64,000 nucleotides of DNA from Flavobacterium sp. (GCF_027484205.1 NZ_JAIXUB010000013.1:1-64000), one strand, 5' to 3'. Shown: positions 1 through 8,690, counted from the first letter of the stretch. Program-made: numbers and translations. The notes: generated by a model not told the origin, from the letters alone.

Positions 1-77
1 CCCATTCCGAACAGAGAAGTTAAGCCCGATTGCGCAGATGGTACTGCATAACTGTGGGAGAGTATGTCGCCGCCTTC
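1..77 (+). rRNA. rrf: 5S ribosomal RNA, 3' part (truncated by window start)
   Basis: The first bases match the conserved 5S segment CCCATTCCGAACAGAGAAG and continue through the usual 3' half to GTCGCCGCCT. The 5' third lies outside the window. A strong terminator follows directly, so this is the end of an rRNA operon. The exact 3' end is uncertain by a few bases. Confidence 0.95.
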
Positions 78-83
78 TTTTTT

Positions 84-115
84 AAAAACCCTATCCAATA
101 TGGATAGGGTTTTTT
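84..115 (+). terminator. rRNA operon terminator
   Basis: A 13-bp stem (AAAAACCCTATCC with its complement) around a 5-base loop is followed by a T-rich tract. It closes the rRNA operon and separates it from the minus-strand gene ending at 148. Confidence 0.9.
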
Positions 116-147
116 GTTTTGTATAAATTATAGAAAAATATACTCTG

Positions 148-678
148 TTATTTATAAAAATAGATTGTTTCTATAATATCTGAATATTGTTTTGTTTTCT
201 GATTGAATTTTCTAATGTGTAAAGAATCACAGATGAATTCAAAATTAATTTCTGTAGTATTAAATTGATCTTGAGTTTTTTTCATTTTTTCAGAATCTAA
301 TCCTCTAGCTATAGTCATGTGAGCATGAGTATTTTTAATATCAAAACCTATTGATTTATGTATGTCAATAATAATATTGTTAAGATATAGTTGCGATTTT
401 TCATCTGGTGAAATAAAAAAGGTATGGTGATTAAAAGAATCTAAAGAATCAAATCTAACTTTTTGAGGAATGATAGTTTTACAAAAATCTTTTATTTGGT
501 TTATGTAAAGTCCTAATGTCAACTCGTTTTCAAGATTTATTATTGTAATATGCGCATCAGAATTTGCACTACCAAACCAACCAATAGTTTCTTTTAAAGA
601 TTTCTTGAATGATTTTATTAAACTTCGTTGTTCGATAGTTGGAATAATAACTAAAGAATATAGTGGAATTGTTCTCAA
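148..678 (-). CDS. 2'-5' RNA ligase-like 2H phosphoesterase
   Basis: This 176-residue protein has the two short HxT/S-type motifs of the 2H phosphoesterase (LigT/YjcG) superfamily: HITI at about residue 43 and HMTI at about residue 120. They are about 77 residues apart, as expected for the two-lobed fold. Such enzymes act on 2',5' or cyclic phosphodiester bonds in RNA or nucleotides; the substrate cannot be told from sequence. It is the last gene of a three-gene minus-strand operon, 11 bp behind the endonuclease III-like gene. The length fits a single-domain member. The family call is fairly sure, the substrate is not. Confidence 0.75.
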   Translation of the reverse strand: MRTIPLYSLVIIPTIEQRSLIKSFKKSLKETIGWFGSANSDAHITIINLENELTLGLYINQIKDFCKTIIPQKVRFDSLDSFNHHTFFISPDEKSQLYLNNIIIDIHKSIGFDIKNTHAHMTIARGLDSEKMKKTQDQFNTTEINFEFICDSLHIRKFNQKTKQYSDIIETIYFYK

Positions 679-689
679 TATTTAAATCA

Positions 690-1334
690 TTAAATAGTTT
701 TTAAAGAATATTTACAATTATTTTGAATAGGACATTCTGTACATTTTGGATTAGTAGGTCTGCAAATTTCTCTTCCTAAAAATGAAATAGCCATTCCAAT
801 TTCTCCCCAAATTTCCTTTGGTAGTAATTGCATTAACTGTTTTTCAACCTTGTTTCCATCCTTACTTTCACCACATAAACCAATCCTTGGAGCAACTCTA
901 ATAACATGTAAATCTGCAATGATTCCTTCAGCAGGAGCTTTCATTTCTCTCATAATTACATTTGCAGATTTTCTTCCAATTCCTTTTAAAGAGATTAAAT
1001 CATTTAAATTGGTTGGAATATTTTTATCGCTCTTTAATGTTTGAGCGATTTCAATGAGCCAACTTGATTTTATATTGAAATTTCTAACTTTATTTACATA
1101 AGGAAATAAATCTTCAATTGTTAAAGCTGATAGCGTTTCTAAATTTGGAAATTCTGCAAAAAAAGTTGGAGAAATTTTATTAATATTGACATCAGAATCC
1201 TGAGCTGATAATATAACAGCTACCATTAATTGATATAAATTATCGTAATTTAAAGGATGTTTTTTTTCTTTATATTTATCGATTAAAGGTTGTAATTTTT
1301 CTGCCCAATCATTTGTGCTTTCAAATAATTCCAT
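690..1334 (-). CDS. nth: Endonuclease III-family DNA glycosylase
   Basis: A 214-residue HhH-GPD glycosylase of the base-excision repair pathway, which removes oxidised pyrimidines and cuts at the abasic site. The helix-hairpin-helix LKGIGRKSAN (about residues 116-125) supplies the catalytic lysine (K122), and ADLHVIR carries the catalytic aspartate (D141). The C-terminal iron-sulfur loop is intact: cysteines 191, 198, 201 and 207 in the C-x6-C-x2-C-x5-C spacing. It departs from canonical Nth in details, such as SAQDSD where SAQATD is usual and ADLH where VDTH is usual. A divergent Nth-like glycosylase is therefore possible, with a second canonical copy elsewhere. It starts 2 bp after the hydrolase gene, so the two are co-transcribed. 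Confidence 0.88.
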   Translation of the reverse strand: MELFESTNDWAEKLQPLIDKYKEKKHPLNYDNLYQLMVAVILSAQDSDVNINKISPTFFAEFPNLETLSALTIEDLFPYVNKVRNFNIKSSWLIEIAQTLKSDKNIPTNLNDLISLKGIGRKSANVIMREMKAPAEGIIADLHVIRVAPRIGLCGESKDGNKVEKQLMQLLPKEIWGEIGMAISFLGREICRPTNPKCTECPIQNNCKYSLKTI

Positions 1335-1336
1335 AA

Positions 1337-2200
1337 TTATTCATTTATAAATTTAATAATTTGCATAATAACTTCTGTATTTCCTAAAATTTTTCGATGA
1401 CCTAAATTTTTTGTAATCATCAATTCTGAATTTTTTAAATTTTCATTAATCTGATAAGCAGCTTTTACATTAACATCAACATCATTTTCATCGTGAATTA
1501 TTAAAACAGGAATTGAAACTTCTTTCGCTGCATTTGAAGCTGAATAATAATTCATTTCAACTCCATATTTTTTTTCAAAATGATCTCTTAATTTTATTCC
1601 AATTTCATGTTTCAATTTTAACTTCTCAATAAAATCATCAATTATATCTTGAATAATATCACCACTTCCTATAATAACAGCTTTATTTACTTTAAGATTT
1701 TCTCTTATTGCATTCAATATTGACATACCGCCAAGAGAGTGACCAATGGCAAATTCAAATGGTCCAAACTGTTTTTCCAATTCCAAAATAGAAGCAATAA
1801 ATTCAATCATTATTGATGAATTTCCTTTGGATTTTCCATGCGCTGGTGCATCAAAACTTATTGTCGAATATCCCAAATTCAATAACTCATCTGCAATTTT
1901 TACTAATTGTGTCCCTCTTCCTGACCATCCGTGAACAAGTAAAATTTTCTTATCACTCTTTCCGTAATGATAAACAATAATTTCTTTATTTATAGAAGGA
2001 ACGAAAATCATTTCTTGAAAACTTTCTTTGTCCATAAGAAATTCGCGTTTCGGAATTTTATGTTTTATTGGTGTAGTAAATAATTTTGCAGCAAACTTTA
2101 CAACTAATTTTGTCGAAATTACTTCTAAAAATTTAGCTGTAATCAATATTACCTTCGGAATTTTCAATGTTTGGGCTTGTATTTCTTTATTTTTTGACAT
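1337..2200 (-). CDS. Alpha/beta hydrolase
   Basis: A 287-residue alpha/beta hydrolase-fold protein. The oxyanion strand HGWSGRG lies near residue 90 and the nucleophile elbow GHSLGG at 153-158 puts the serine at 155. The acid is probably D240 in HDENDVDV and the base H268 in LGHRK. The first 45 residues are a hydrophobic-rich extension with no clear cleavage site. The substrate is unknown; esterase or thioesterase activity is possible. It is the first gene of the operon that continues into nth, and it diverges from glgE across a 76-bp intergenic region. Confidence 0.8.
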   Translation of the reverse strand: MSKNKEIQAQTLKIPKVILITAKFLEVISTKLVVKFAAKLFTTPIKHKIPKREFLMDKESFQEMIFVPSINKEIIVYHYGKSDKKILLVHGWSGRGTQLVKIADELLNLGYSTISFDAPAHGKSKGNSSIMIEFIASILELEKQFGPFEFAIGHSLGGMSILNAIRENLKVNKAVIIGSGDIIQDIIDDFIEKLKLKHEIGIKLRDHFEKKYGVEMNYYSASNAAKEVSIPVLIIHDENDVDVNVKAAYQINENLKNSELMITKNLGHRKILGNTEVIMQIIKFINE

Positions 2201-2276
2201 TTCAATAAATTTTAATGCAAGTTACTTTATTTTATCTTTTTTTCTTAAATTTAGACATCAATAAATTAATCTGAAA

Positions 2277-4217
2277 ATGTTAAATCAAAAACGCGTAATA
2301 ATTGAAAATGTATTGCCTCAATTAGACAATGGGGCATTTTTTATAAAAAGAATTGTAGGTCAAAAAATTAATGTAATAGCTGATATAATATCTGATGGTC
2401 ACGATGTAATGGAAGCAGTAGTGCAATACAAATTTGAAAAAGACAAAAAATGGTCTGAAGTTAGAATGAATGCTTTACCAAATGATGTTTTCGATGCTAC
2501 TTTTTCAGTTGAAAAACAAGGTTACTACTCTTATTTTGTAGAAGCTTGGATTGATTACGCTCTAAATTGGCAATACGGAATTGGTAAAAAAATCAATGAC
2601 AACCAACATGTAAAATCAGAATTATTAGAAGGAGTAGAGTACATCAAACCTTTATTATCAAAAGTTTCAGCTTCAGATAAAAAATATTTGAATGAAGTTG
2701 TCGAATTATTTTCAAATGAAACTAATTATGAAAAAGCTGTAATTGAAGCAGTTTCAGATAAATTAAAAACTATCTTTAAAGAAAATCCAGCTAAGTTTTT
2801 AGCCAATCAAACTCAAGAATTAAGAGTTTACGTAGACAGACAAAAAGCATTATTCAGCACTTGGTATGAATTTTTTCCACGCTCGGCTTCAAAAGAAGAG
2901 GGAAGACATGGTACTTTTAAAGATTGTGAGCAAATTTTGCCAAAAGTTGCTAAAATGGGGTTTGATACCTTATATTTTCCGCCAGTGCATCCAATTGGAG
3001 AAGTTAATCGTAAAGGAAAAAATAATGCTACAGATGCGCAACCTGGTGACGTTGGTTCGCCTTGGGGAATTGGTTCTCAATATGGCGGACACAAATCGAT
3101 TCATCCAGAATTAGGAACTATTGATGATTTCAAATCATTAGTTAAAAAAGCAAAATCATTAGATATTGAAATCGCTATGGACTTTGCACTTCAAGCGGCA
3201 CCAGATCATCCGTATGTTAATGAATTTCCGCAATGGTTCAAATGGCGTCCCGATGGAACGGTACAATATGCTGAAAATCCTCCAAAAAAATACCAAGATA
3301 TTTTACCAATTTACTTTGAAAGTGGCGATTGGAAAAACCTCTGGAAAGAACTTTTAGATTGTGCTTTATTTTGGGTTGAAGAATGTGGAATTCGTGTTTT
3401 CAGAGTTGATAATCCGCATACAAAGCCATTCTTTTTTTGGGGTTGGTTAATAGCCGAAGTAAAGAAAAAATATCCAGATGTATTGTTTTTAGCAGAAGCC
3501 TTCACGCGACCAAAAATCATGCATGAATTAGCTAAACAAGGTTTCACACAATCGTACTCTTATTATACTTGGAGAAATACTAAAGCAGAATTGCAAGAGT
3601 ACTTAACAGAACTAACTCAAACCAATCAAAAGGAATTTTTCCGTCCAAACTTTTGGCCAAATACGCCAGATATTAACCCATTTCCATTGCAAGGTGCAAA
3701 TGAAAGTACGCACTTACAAAAATACTTTTTAGCTGCTACATTATCTTCATCTGTTGGAATTTACGGTCCGATATTTGAATATATGGTTTCAGATGCTATT
3801 CCAGGAAAAGAGGAATATATGGATAGTGAAAAATACCAAATTCGTCATTGGGATTGGAATAAAGAAAATAAAATAACCATGCTAATTTCTAAAATAAATC
3901 AAATTAGAAAAGAGCAAACTTCATTACAACAAACTAATAATATTGAGTTTTGTGATACAGATAATGACCAAGTAATTGCCTACTACAAATTTGACGATAA
4001 CAAAGAAAATGAAACACTCATGATTGCCAGTTTGGATGCTTATTATACCAAACAAGCATGGGTAAAATTACCATTAAAATCATTAGGAATTCACGAAGGT
4101 CAATCCATAACTGTAGTTGATTTGATAACAGGAAACAGCTATAATTGGGACAAAGAATGGAATTTTGTAGAGTTGCATCCAGTTTTACCTTTTCACTTAT
4201 TTAAAATTCAGAAGTAA
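2277..4217 (+). CDS. glgE: Alpha-1,4-glucan:maltose-1-phosphate maltosyltransferase
   Basis: A 646-residue GlgE of family GH13_3, which transfers maltose from alpha-maltose-1-phosphate to the non-reducing end of an alpha-1,4-glucan. The N-terminal domain typical of GlgE (about residues 1-110) is followed by a helical insert and the (beta/alpha)8 barrel. FRVDNPHTKPF (375-385) carries the nucleophile D378 and LAEAFTRPK the acid/base E407; both are diagnostic for GlgE rather than amylase. The length is usual. The start ATG gives MLNQKRVII. Maltokinase follows after 20 bp, so its substrate producer is co-transcribed. This is one of the firmest calls in the window. Confidence 0.96.
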   Translation: MLNQKRVIIENVLPQLDNGAFFIKRIVGQKINVIADIISDGHDVMEAVVQYKFEKDKKWSEVRMNALPNDVFDATFSVEKQGYYSYFVEAWIDYALNWQYGIGKKINDNQHVKSELLEGVEYIKPLLSKVSASDKKYLNEVVELFSNETNYEKAVIEAVSDKLKTIFKENPAKFLANQTQELRVYVDRQKALFSTWYEFFPRSASKEEGRHGTFKDCEQILPKVAKMGFDTLYFPPVHPIGEVNRKGKNNATDAQPGDVGSPWGIGSQYGGHKSIHPELGTIDDFKSLVKKAKSLDIEIAMDFALQAAPDHPYVNEFPQWFKWRPDGTVQYAENPPKKYQDILPIYFESGDWKNLWKELLDCALFWVEECGIRVFRVDNPHTKPFFFWGWLIAEVKKKYPDVLFLAEAFTRPKIMHELAKQGFTQSYSYYTWRNTKAELQEYLTELTQTNQKEFFRPNFWPNTPDINPFPLQGANESTHLQKYFLAATLSSSVGIYGPIFEYMVSDAIPGKEEYMDSEKYQIRHWDWNKENKITMLISKINQIRKEQTSLQQTNNIEFCDTDNDQVIAYYKFDDNKENETLMIASLDAYYTKQAWVKLPLKSLGIHEGQSITVVDLITGNSYNWDKEWNFVELHPVLPFHLFKIQK

Positions 4218-4237
4218 TTAATAATAAATTTATTATC

Positions 4238-5860
4238 ATGAAAAACGATAATCAAGATACTTTTGCTACTCCATTCAAGTTTAAAAATGAATGGAAAGAC
4301 GCCTTCAATGATGACGAATTTATTAAAATTTTCTCGTCGGATATCCTTGAAAATTATATCATTAACAAAAGATGGTATGGCGGAAAAGCGAGTACGTTAA
4401 AGTATATAGAAGTCGTCGATCATTTCAAAATTACTTCTAAAAAGAATACTTATTATGGCGTTTTATTGGAAGTAAATTTTAAGGAAGCTTTCTTTCAGCA
4501 CTATTTTATGCCAATTGCTTTCATGACTAATGATGAGTTAGATACCAATACTATCATTGCTCCTGCAAAGTTTGGGAATATTGATGGCTTTCTAGTTGAC
4601 GCACTTCATCAAGACGATTTTAGGAGACTTCTTTTTGAAAATATTGTAAATGAAACCCAAAATAAATCACTCAATCTAATATTTCATAAAGGAATAAATT
4701 TAGTCGATAAAGAATACAAATCGTCAAAGTTTATGGGTGTTGAACAAAGTAACACTTCAATAATTTATAATGATACCTTTGTTCTCAAAATTTTCAGAAG
4801 GATTTATGTAAGCACTAATCCTGACTATGAATTGAGTCGTTTTTTAACCGAAAGAATGCATTATCAAAATACGCCAGCATACACAGGAAGTATTAATATT
4901 GCAATGACTGAAGGAAATATTACCTTGGGATTAATGCAAGAATTAGTTCCAAATCAAGGCGACGCTTGGAAATTTATGCTCGAACAAATGGATGGAGTTT
5001 TCGAAAACCTTTCCAGAAAAAAAATTAAAATTGATAAACTTCCAGAGGTTGACTTATTCAAACGATTAAAAATCAACGAAATTCCACCCGAAATTATTGA
5101 TTGGGTTGGTTTGAGTCTATTTTTAAGAGTGCAAACTTTAGCTTTACGAACTGCCGAAATGCACATCGCACTCGGAAGTGATATTCACGAAACTGCTTTT
5201 ACACCAACAACTTACAACGGAGATTATACCGTTTGGTTAAAAAATCGTTTGCTATACCAATTCCAAAACCGATTGAATATTATTGAAAATAGTTTACACA
5301 AACTCGACGGAATGGCACTCGATTTAGCACATCAATTCCTCGAAAATAAAAAGTTAATTCGTAAGCATTTCGTAGATTTCGATTGGACAAAAATGAAATC
5401 CGAGCGTATTAGAATTCACGGCGATTTTCATCTTGGTCAAGTTTTGGTAAACGGAGATGATTTCTATCTACTTGATTTTGAAGGTGAACCAGAAAGTACC
5501 ATTCGTGACAGAAAAGTAAAACAACCACCATTGAAAGACGTTGCCGGAATGTTCCGTTCGTTTCATTACGCCATTTACGCCACGATTTTCAACAACGCCG
5601 ATAAATATCCATTTGAGCAAGATGAATTGTTCAAAGCAGGCGAATTATTGTTTAAATACTTAGTCGGAGCTTTCCTTGAAACATACATTGAAAAAGCCCA
5701 ATCTGGCAATTTAAATATCGGTTACAGTCACGAAATCAACTTTTTACTAAAATATTGCATCCTAGAAAAAGCGGTTTACGAGTTAGGTTACGAACTAAAT
5801 TCTCGTCCGCGTTGGGCTGTAATTCCATTGCGAGGCATACAAACGATTATGGGATATTAA
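4238..5860 (+). CDS. mak: Maltokinase (ATP: maltose 1-phosphotransferase)
   Basis: A 540-residue maltokinase-like protein that would make the maltose-1-phosphate used by GlgE. The N-terminal cap has the typical RWYGGK motif (45-50). The kinase lobe has the aminoglycoside-phosphotransferase-type catalytic loop HGDFHLGQ (394-401, catalytic D396) and the metal-binding DFEGEPE (D413). It is a stand-alone protein, not fused to trehalose synthase as in many bacteria, and is longer than the roughly 450-residue mycobacterial enzyme. It sits 20 bp behind glgE. Trehalose synthase, the usual maltose source, is not encoded next to it. Repeat-rich sequence begins immediately after the stop codon. Confidence 0.9.
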   Translation: MKNDNQDTFATPFKFKNEWKDAFNDDEFIKIFSSDILENYIINKRWYGGKASTLKYIEVVDHFKITSKKNTYYGVLLEVNFKEAFFQHYFMPIAFMTNDELDTNTIIAPAKFGNIDGFLVDALHQDDFRRLLFENIVNETQNKSLNLIFHKGINLVDKEYKSSKFMGVEQSNTSIIYNDTFVLKIFRRIYVSTNPDYELSRFLTERMHYQNTPAYTGSINIAMTEGNITLGLMQELVPNQGDAWKFMLEQMDGVFENLSRKKIKIDKLPEVDLFKRLKINEIPPEIIDWVGLSLFLRVQTLALRTAEMHIALGSDIHETAFTPTTYNGDYTVWLKNRLLYQFQNRLNIIENSLHKLDGMALDLAHQFLENKKLIRKHFVDFDWTKMKSERIRIHGDFHLGQVLVNGDDFYLLDFEGEPESTIRDRKVKQPPLKDVAGMFRSFHYAIYATIFNNADKYPFEQDELFKAGELLFKYLVGAFLETYIEKAQSGNLNIGYSHEINFLLKYCILEKAVYELGYELNSRPRWAVIPLRGIQTIMGY

Positions 5861-5915
5861 CGTCAGGATGACTTTGTCGAAGTTAGGAGCGAATGGTTCG
5901 GGCATTTTCAATAAT

Positions 5916-6032
5916 GGCAATTCCCGCTTTTCGTTTCAATCTTTTCACTTGTTGCCTGAGGTGTCACATTGAGCTTGTCGAAATGCTCACGAAGGCAACA
6001 AGTGAAAAGGATTTCCACTACAATCGGGGCTA
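5916..6032. repeat. Structured palindromic repeat, copy E1 (with nested short repeat)
   Basis: The outer ends read GGC-AATT-CCCG on the left and CGGGGCTA on the right and can pair. Inside them are ATCTTTT and AAAAGGAT, then a perfect 17-bp inverted repeat (5941-5957 with 5993-6009). The apical loop contains a copy of the TGTCAC..TGAGC..GTCGAA repeat at 5962-5982. The same architecture recurs at 22579-22653 with different bases but preserved pairing. A degenerate copy of the short repeat may also lie at 5861-5882. No reading frame of note is present here. Confidence 0.8.
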
Positions 6033-6114
6033 ATTAGTTTTTGTATTGAGTAGAGAATAGGTTTTTTAAGAAACCAAAATTTGAATTTTAAAAGTGGTTG
6101 TTAGATGCAGGATT

Positions 6115-6140
6115 TGTCACCCTGAGCGCAGTCGAAGGGC
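6115..6140 (+). repeat. Short palindromic repeat, left flank of GIY-YIG gene
   Basis: The sequence TGTCACCCTGAGCGCAGTCG continues as AAGGGC. It is the forward form of a short repeat found in this window also near 5962, 6493, 43367, 43809 and 51624. It ends 22 bp before the start codon of the GIY-YIG nuclease gene. Confidence 0.85.
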
Positions 6141-6162
6141 TTATTGTTAAATAGAAAGAAAA

Positions 6163-6474
6163 ATGAAGTTTTATTACGTTTACATAGTAAGATGCAACGA
6201 CAATTCCCTTTATGTAGGAATTACAAATGATTTAGAAAGAAGAGTAAACGAACACAACGACGGAAAATTACCAAATGCCTACACATTCAAAAGAAGACCG
6301 GTGGTTTTAGAATGGTTTCAAGATTTTACCGAACCCAATCAAGCCATTTATTTTGAAAAGAAGTTTAAAGGTTGGTCCAAACAAAAAAAAGAAGCATTAA
6401 TAAAAGGAGATTTTGATATGATTGAAACATTAGCAGAATGCAGAAATGCAACACATCATAAATATAAACCATAA
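6163..6474 (+). CDS. GIY-YIG nuclease family protein
   Basis: A 103-residue single-domain GIY-YIG endonuclease. YVYIV at 5-9 and YVG at 17-19 form the signature pair, LERR (24-27) supplies the arginine, H31 follows, and E65 in YFEKK is the expected metal-binding glutamate. All key positions are present, so it is probably active. The C-terminus ends in a short basic tail with AECRNATH (91-98). Stand-alone members cut DNA, often branched or single-stranded, but the target here is unknown. The gene is alone, inside the glycogen cluster, and tightly bracketed by inverted copies of a palindromic repeat. That arrangement suggests a mobile cassette rather than a glycogen function. Confidence 0.9.
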   Translation: MKFYYVYIVRCNDNSLYVGITNDLERRVNEHNDGKLPNAYTFKRRPVVLEWFQDFTEPNQAIYFEKKFKGWSKQKKEALIKGDFDMIETLAECRNATHHKYKP

Positions 6475-6492
6475 AGTAAATTACAAATGTAA

Positions 6493-6544
6493 AGCCCTTC
6501 GACTTTAGTTTATGCTGAGCGTAGTCGAAGCACTCAGGGTGACA
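6493..6544 (-). repeat. Short palindromic repeat, right flank of GIY-YIG gene (nested copy)
   Basis: The outer part is the inverse of the repeat at 6115-6140: GCCCTTCGACT at the left end and CTCAGGGTGACA at the right end. It is split by an inserted segment holding a second copy in the opposite orientation (CTGAGCGTAGTCGAAG). A CTTCGAC/GTCGAAG inverted repeat results (6496-6502 with 6524-6530). It starts 18 bp after the GIY-YIG stop codon. Confidence 0.8.
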
Positions 6545-6785
6545 ATTCACGTAAATATTCATATTTTGCAGTCAAATTTAAAAATGGTTTAAAGAATTCT
6601 TATAAAATAAAGCTTAAGTAATAAGATAATAGAATAGTATAATTAATTGCATAGTCTTTCATCCCGAGAAGTTCATATTAAGTGCTGACGAAATAATGGC
6701 GAGGGAATGTTAAGAAAGAAATTAAAAACAATATCAATATCAATTGCAATATCAATGTCAATTGCAAAAAAATAAAAACATAAAA
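6545..6785. other. Non-coding spacer between GIY-YIG cassette and glgB
   Basis: I find no gene in this stretch. It holds a weak degenerate repeat around 6660-6708 (CATCCCGAG with a distant CGAGGGAATG) and an 18-bp tandem duplication just before glgB. The A+T content is very high. Confidence 0.6.
6729..6764 (+). repeat. 18-bp tandem duplication before glgB
   Basis: Two adjacent 18-bp units, CAATATCAATATCAATTG at 6729-6746 and CAATATCAATGTCAATTG at 6747-6764, differ at one position. The array lies in the glgB 5' region, ending 21 bp before the start codon. Confidence 0.9.
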
Positions 6786-8690
6786 ATGAACCAAGTACAA
6801 CCACATTCCTTATTCACCGATTTCGACATCGATTTATTCAAAGCAGGAAAACATTTTCAACTCTATGAAAAATTAGGCGCACATCTTATCGAAGTAAATG
6901 GAGTTAAAGGCGTTTATTTTGCCGTTTGGGCACCATCAGCGCGCTCAGTTTCTGTGGTTGGTGATTTCAATTTTTGGGTTCAAGGCGAACACCAACTAAA
7001 CGTTCGTTGGGACGAATCCGGAATATGGGAAGGTTTCATTCCAGGAATCGATAAAGGAACAACCTATAAATATAAAATTCAATCCAACAACGGCGGTTTA
7101 ATCACTGAAAAAGCTGATCCATTTGCTTTATATTGTGAACATCCACCACACACAGCTTCTGTAATTTGGGATTTAGAATACAAATGGAAAGATTCAAAAT
7201 GGATGGAAATCCGAAAAGATAAAAACGGATTAGACAAGCCATTTTCGGTTTACGAAGTACATCTTGGTTCGTGGAAACGCAACGCCGATGGTAAGTTTTT
7301 GACTTACATTGAATTGGCAGACCAATTGGTTTCTTATGTAAAAGAAACAGGTTTTACCCACGTTGAGTTTATGCCAATTATGGAATATCCTTACGATCCA
7401 TCATGGGGTTATCAATTAGTAGGTTATTTTGCTCCAACTTCACGATTCGGAAAACCACAAGATTTTATGCTTTTGGTAGATAAATTACACCAAGCAGGAA
7501 TAGGAGTAATTTTGGATTGGGTGCCATCACATTTTCCAGATGACGCTCACGGATTAGGTTTTTTTGATGGTTCTAACTTATACGAACATCCAGACAGAAG
7601 AAAAGGCTATCATCCAGATTGGAAGAGTTTAGTGTTCAATTATGGACGTAATGAAGTGCGTTCGTTCTTGATAAGCAACGCAATTTTTTGGCTAAAAAAT
7701 TACCACGTTGACGGACTTCGAGTTGATGCTGTTGCGTCAATGTTATATTTAGATTATTCAAGAAAAGAAGGCGAGTGGGAACCAAATATTTTTGGTGGAA
7801 GAGAAAATTTAGATACCATAAGTTTCCTTAAAGACTTCAATGAAGCCGTTTATGCTAATTTCCCAGACGTTCAAACAATTGCTGAAGAAAGTACCAGTTT
7901 TCCAATGGTTTCGCGACCAACATTCCTTGGTGGTTTAGGTTTCGGAATGAAATGGATGATGGGTTGGATGCACGATACATTACAATATTTCGCAAAAGAA
8001 AGTGTCTATAGAAAATACCATCAAAACGACATAACTTTTTCTATGACCTATGCGTTTACAGAAAATTTCATGTTGCCACTTTCTCACGATGAAGTGGTTT
8101 ATGGAAAACATTCCATTCAAGGAAGAATGCCAGGTGATGAATGGCAACGTTTCGCAAATCTTCGATTACTTTATGGCTATATGTTCACTCATCCTGGAGC
8201 AAAATTATTATTCATGGGTGGCGAATTTGGGCAAACATCCGAATGGAATTTTGAAAGTAGTCTCGATTGGCATTTATTACAATATGGTTTCCACGATGGA
8301 ATCAAAAAATGTATCACCGATTTGAATGATTTATATAAAAGTTATCCAGCATTATATGAAAAACAATTCTCAGCAGAAGGTTTTGAATGGATTAATTATT
8401 CCGATAATGAAAATTCAGTTTTAGCTTATATCCGTAAAGGAAATAAAGAAAAAGAAAACCTAATTGTGGTTTGTAATATGACACCAGTTGTTCATGAAAA
8501 CTACAGAATTGGACTTCCAACAAAAGGAAAGCTAACCGAAGTTTTCAATTCCGACAAAGTAGAATATAATGGAAGCGGAGTTAGTAACTTAAAACCAATA
8601 AAAATTGACAAAACTCCATGGAATGACAGAGAATTTTCAGCTGAAATTGTTCTTGCACCATTAGGAATTTGTGTTTTTAAAATTGGATAG
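6786..8690 (+). CDS. glgB: 1,4-alpha-glucan branching enzyme
   Basis: A GH13_9 branching enzyme of 634 residues that introduces alpha-1,6 branches into the glucan made by GlgE. A CBM48 domain (about residues 35-125) precedes the barrel. Catalytic residues are D314 in LRVDAV, E367 in IAEEST and D435 in SHDEVV, and an all-beta C-terminal domain closes the protein. I place the start at the ATG at 6786, giving MNQVQPHSLF. A longer in-frame version from 6744 would run through the 18-bp repeat and adds a low-complexity leader. The gene is separated from mak by about 900 bp of repeats and the GIY-YIG gene, so it may have its own promoter. Confidence 0.95.
   Translation: MNQVQPHSLFTDFDIDLFKAGKHFQLYEKLGAHLIEVNGVKGVYFAVWAPSARSVSVVGDFNFWVQGEHQLNVRWDESGIWEGFIPGIDKGTTYKYKIQSNNGGLITEKADPFALYCEHPPHTASVIWDLEYKWKDSKWMEIRKDKNGLDKPFSVYEVHLGSWKRNADGKFLTYIELADQLVSYVKETGFTHVEFMPIMEYPYDPSWGYQLVGYFAPTSRFGKPQDFMLLVDKLHQAGIGVILDWVPSHFPDDAHGLGFFDGSNLYEHPDRRKGYHPDWKSLVFNYGRNEVRSFLISNAIFWLKNYHVDGLRVDAVASMLYLDYSRKEGEWEPNIFGGRENLDTISFLKDFNEAVYANFPDVQTIAEESTSFPMVSRPTFLGGLGFGMKWMMGWMHDTLQYFAKESVYRKYHQNDITFSMTYAFTENFMLPLSHDEVVYGKHSIQGRMPGDEWQRFANLRLLYGYMFTHPGAKLLFMGGEFGQTSEWNFESSLDWHLLQYGFHDGIKKCITDLNDLYKSYPALYEKQFSAEGFEWINYSDNENSVLAYIRKGNKEKENLIVVCNMTPVVHENYRIGLPTKGKLTEVFNSDKVEYNGSGVSNLKPIKIDKTPWNDREFSAEIVLAPLGICVFKIG

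Noticed and set aside
2866..3357. Shorter plus-strand frames inside glgE
   Set aside because: They lie wholly within the convincing glgE gene in another frame and have no family features.
5861..5882. Further copy of the short palindromic repeat after mak
   Set aside because: Only GTCAG..TTGTCGAAG is shared, too degenerate to list as a separate copy.
6365..6562. Minus-strand frame overlapping the GIY-YIG gene and the right repeat
   Set aside because: It reads through the repeat and the complement of a convincing gene, with no family match and no promoter.
5861..6785. Insertion sequence in the glycogen cluster
   Set aside because: There is no transposase or recombinase gene, and no target-site duplication that I could find; the GIY-YIG cassette reading is kept as a hypothesis instead.
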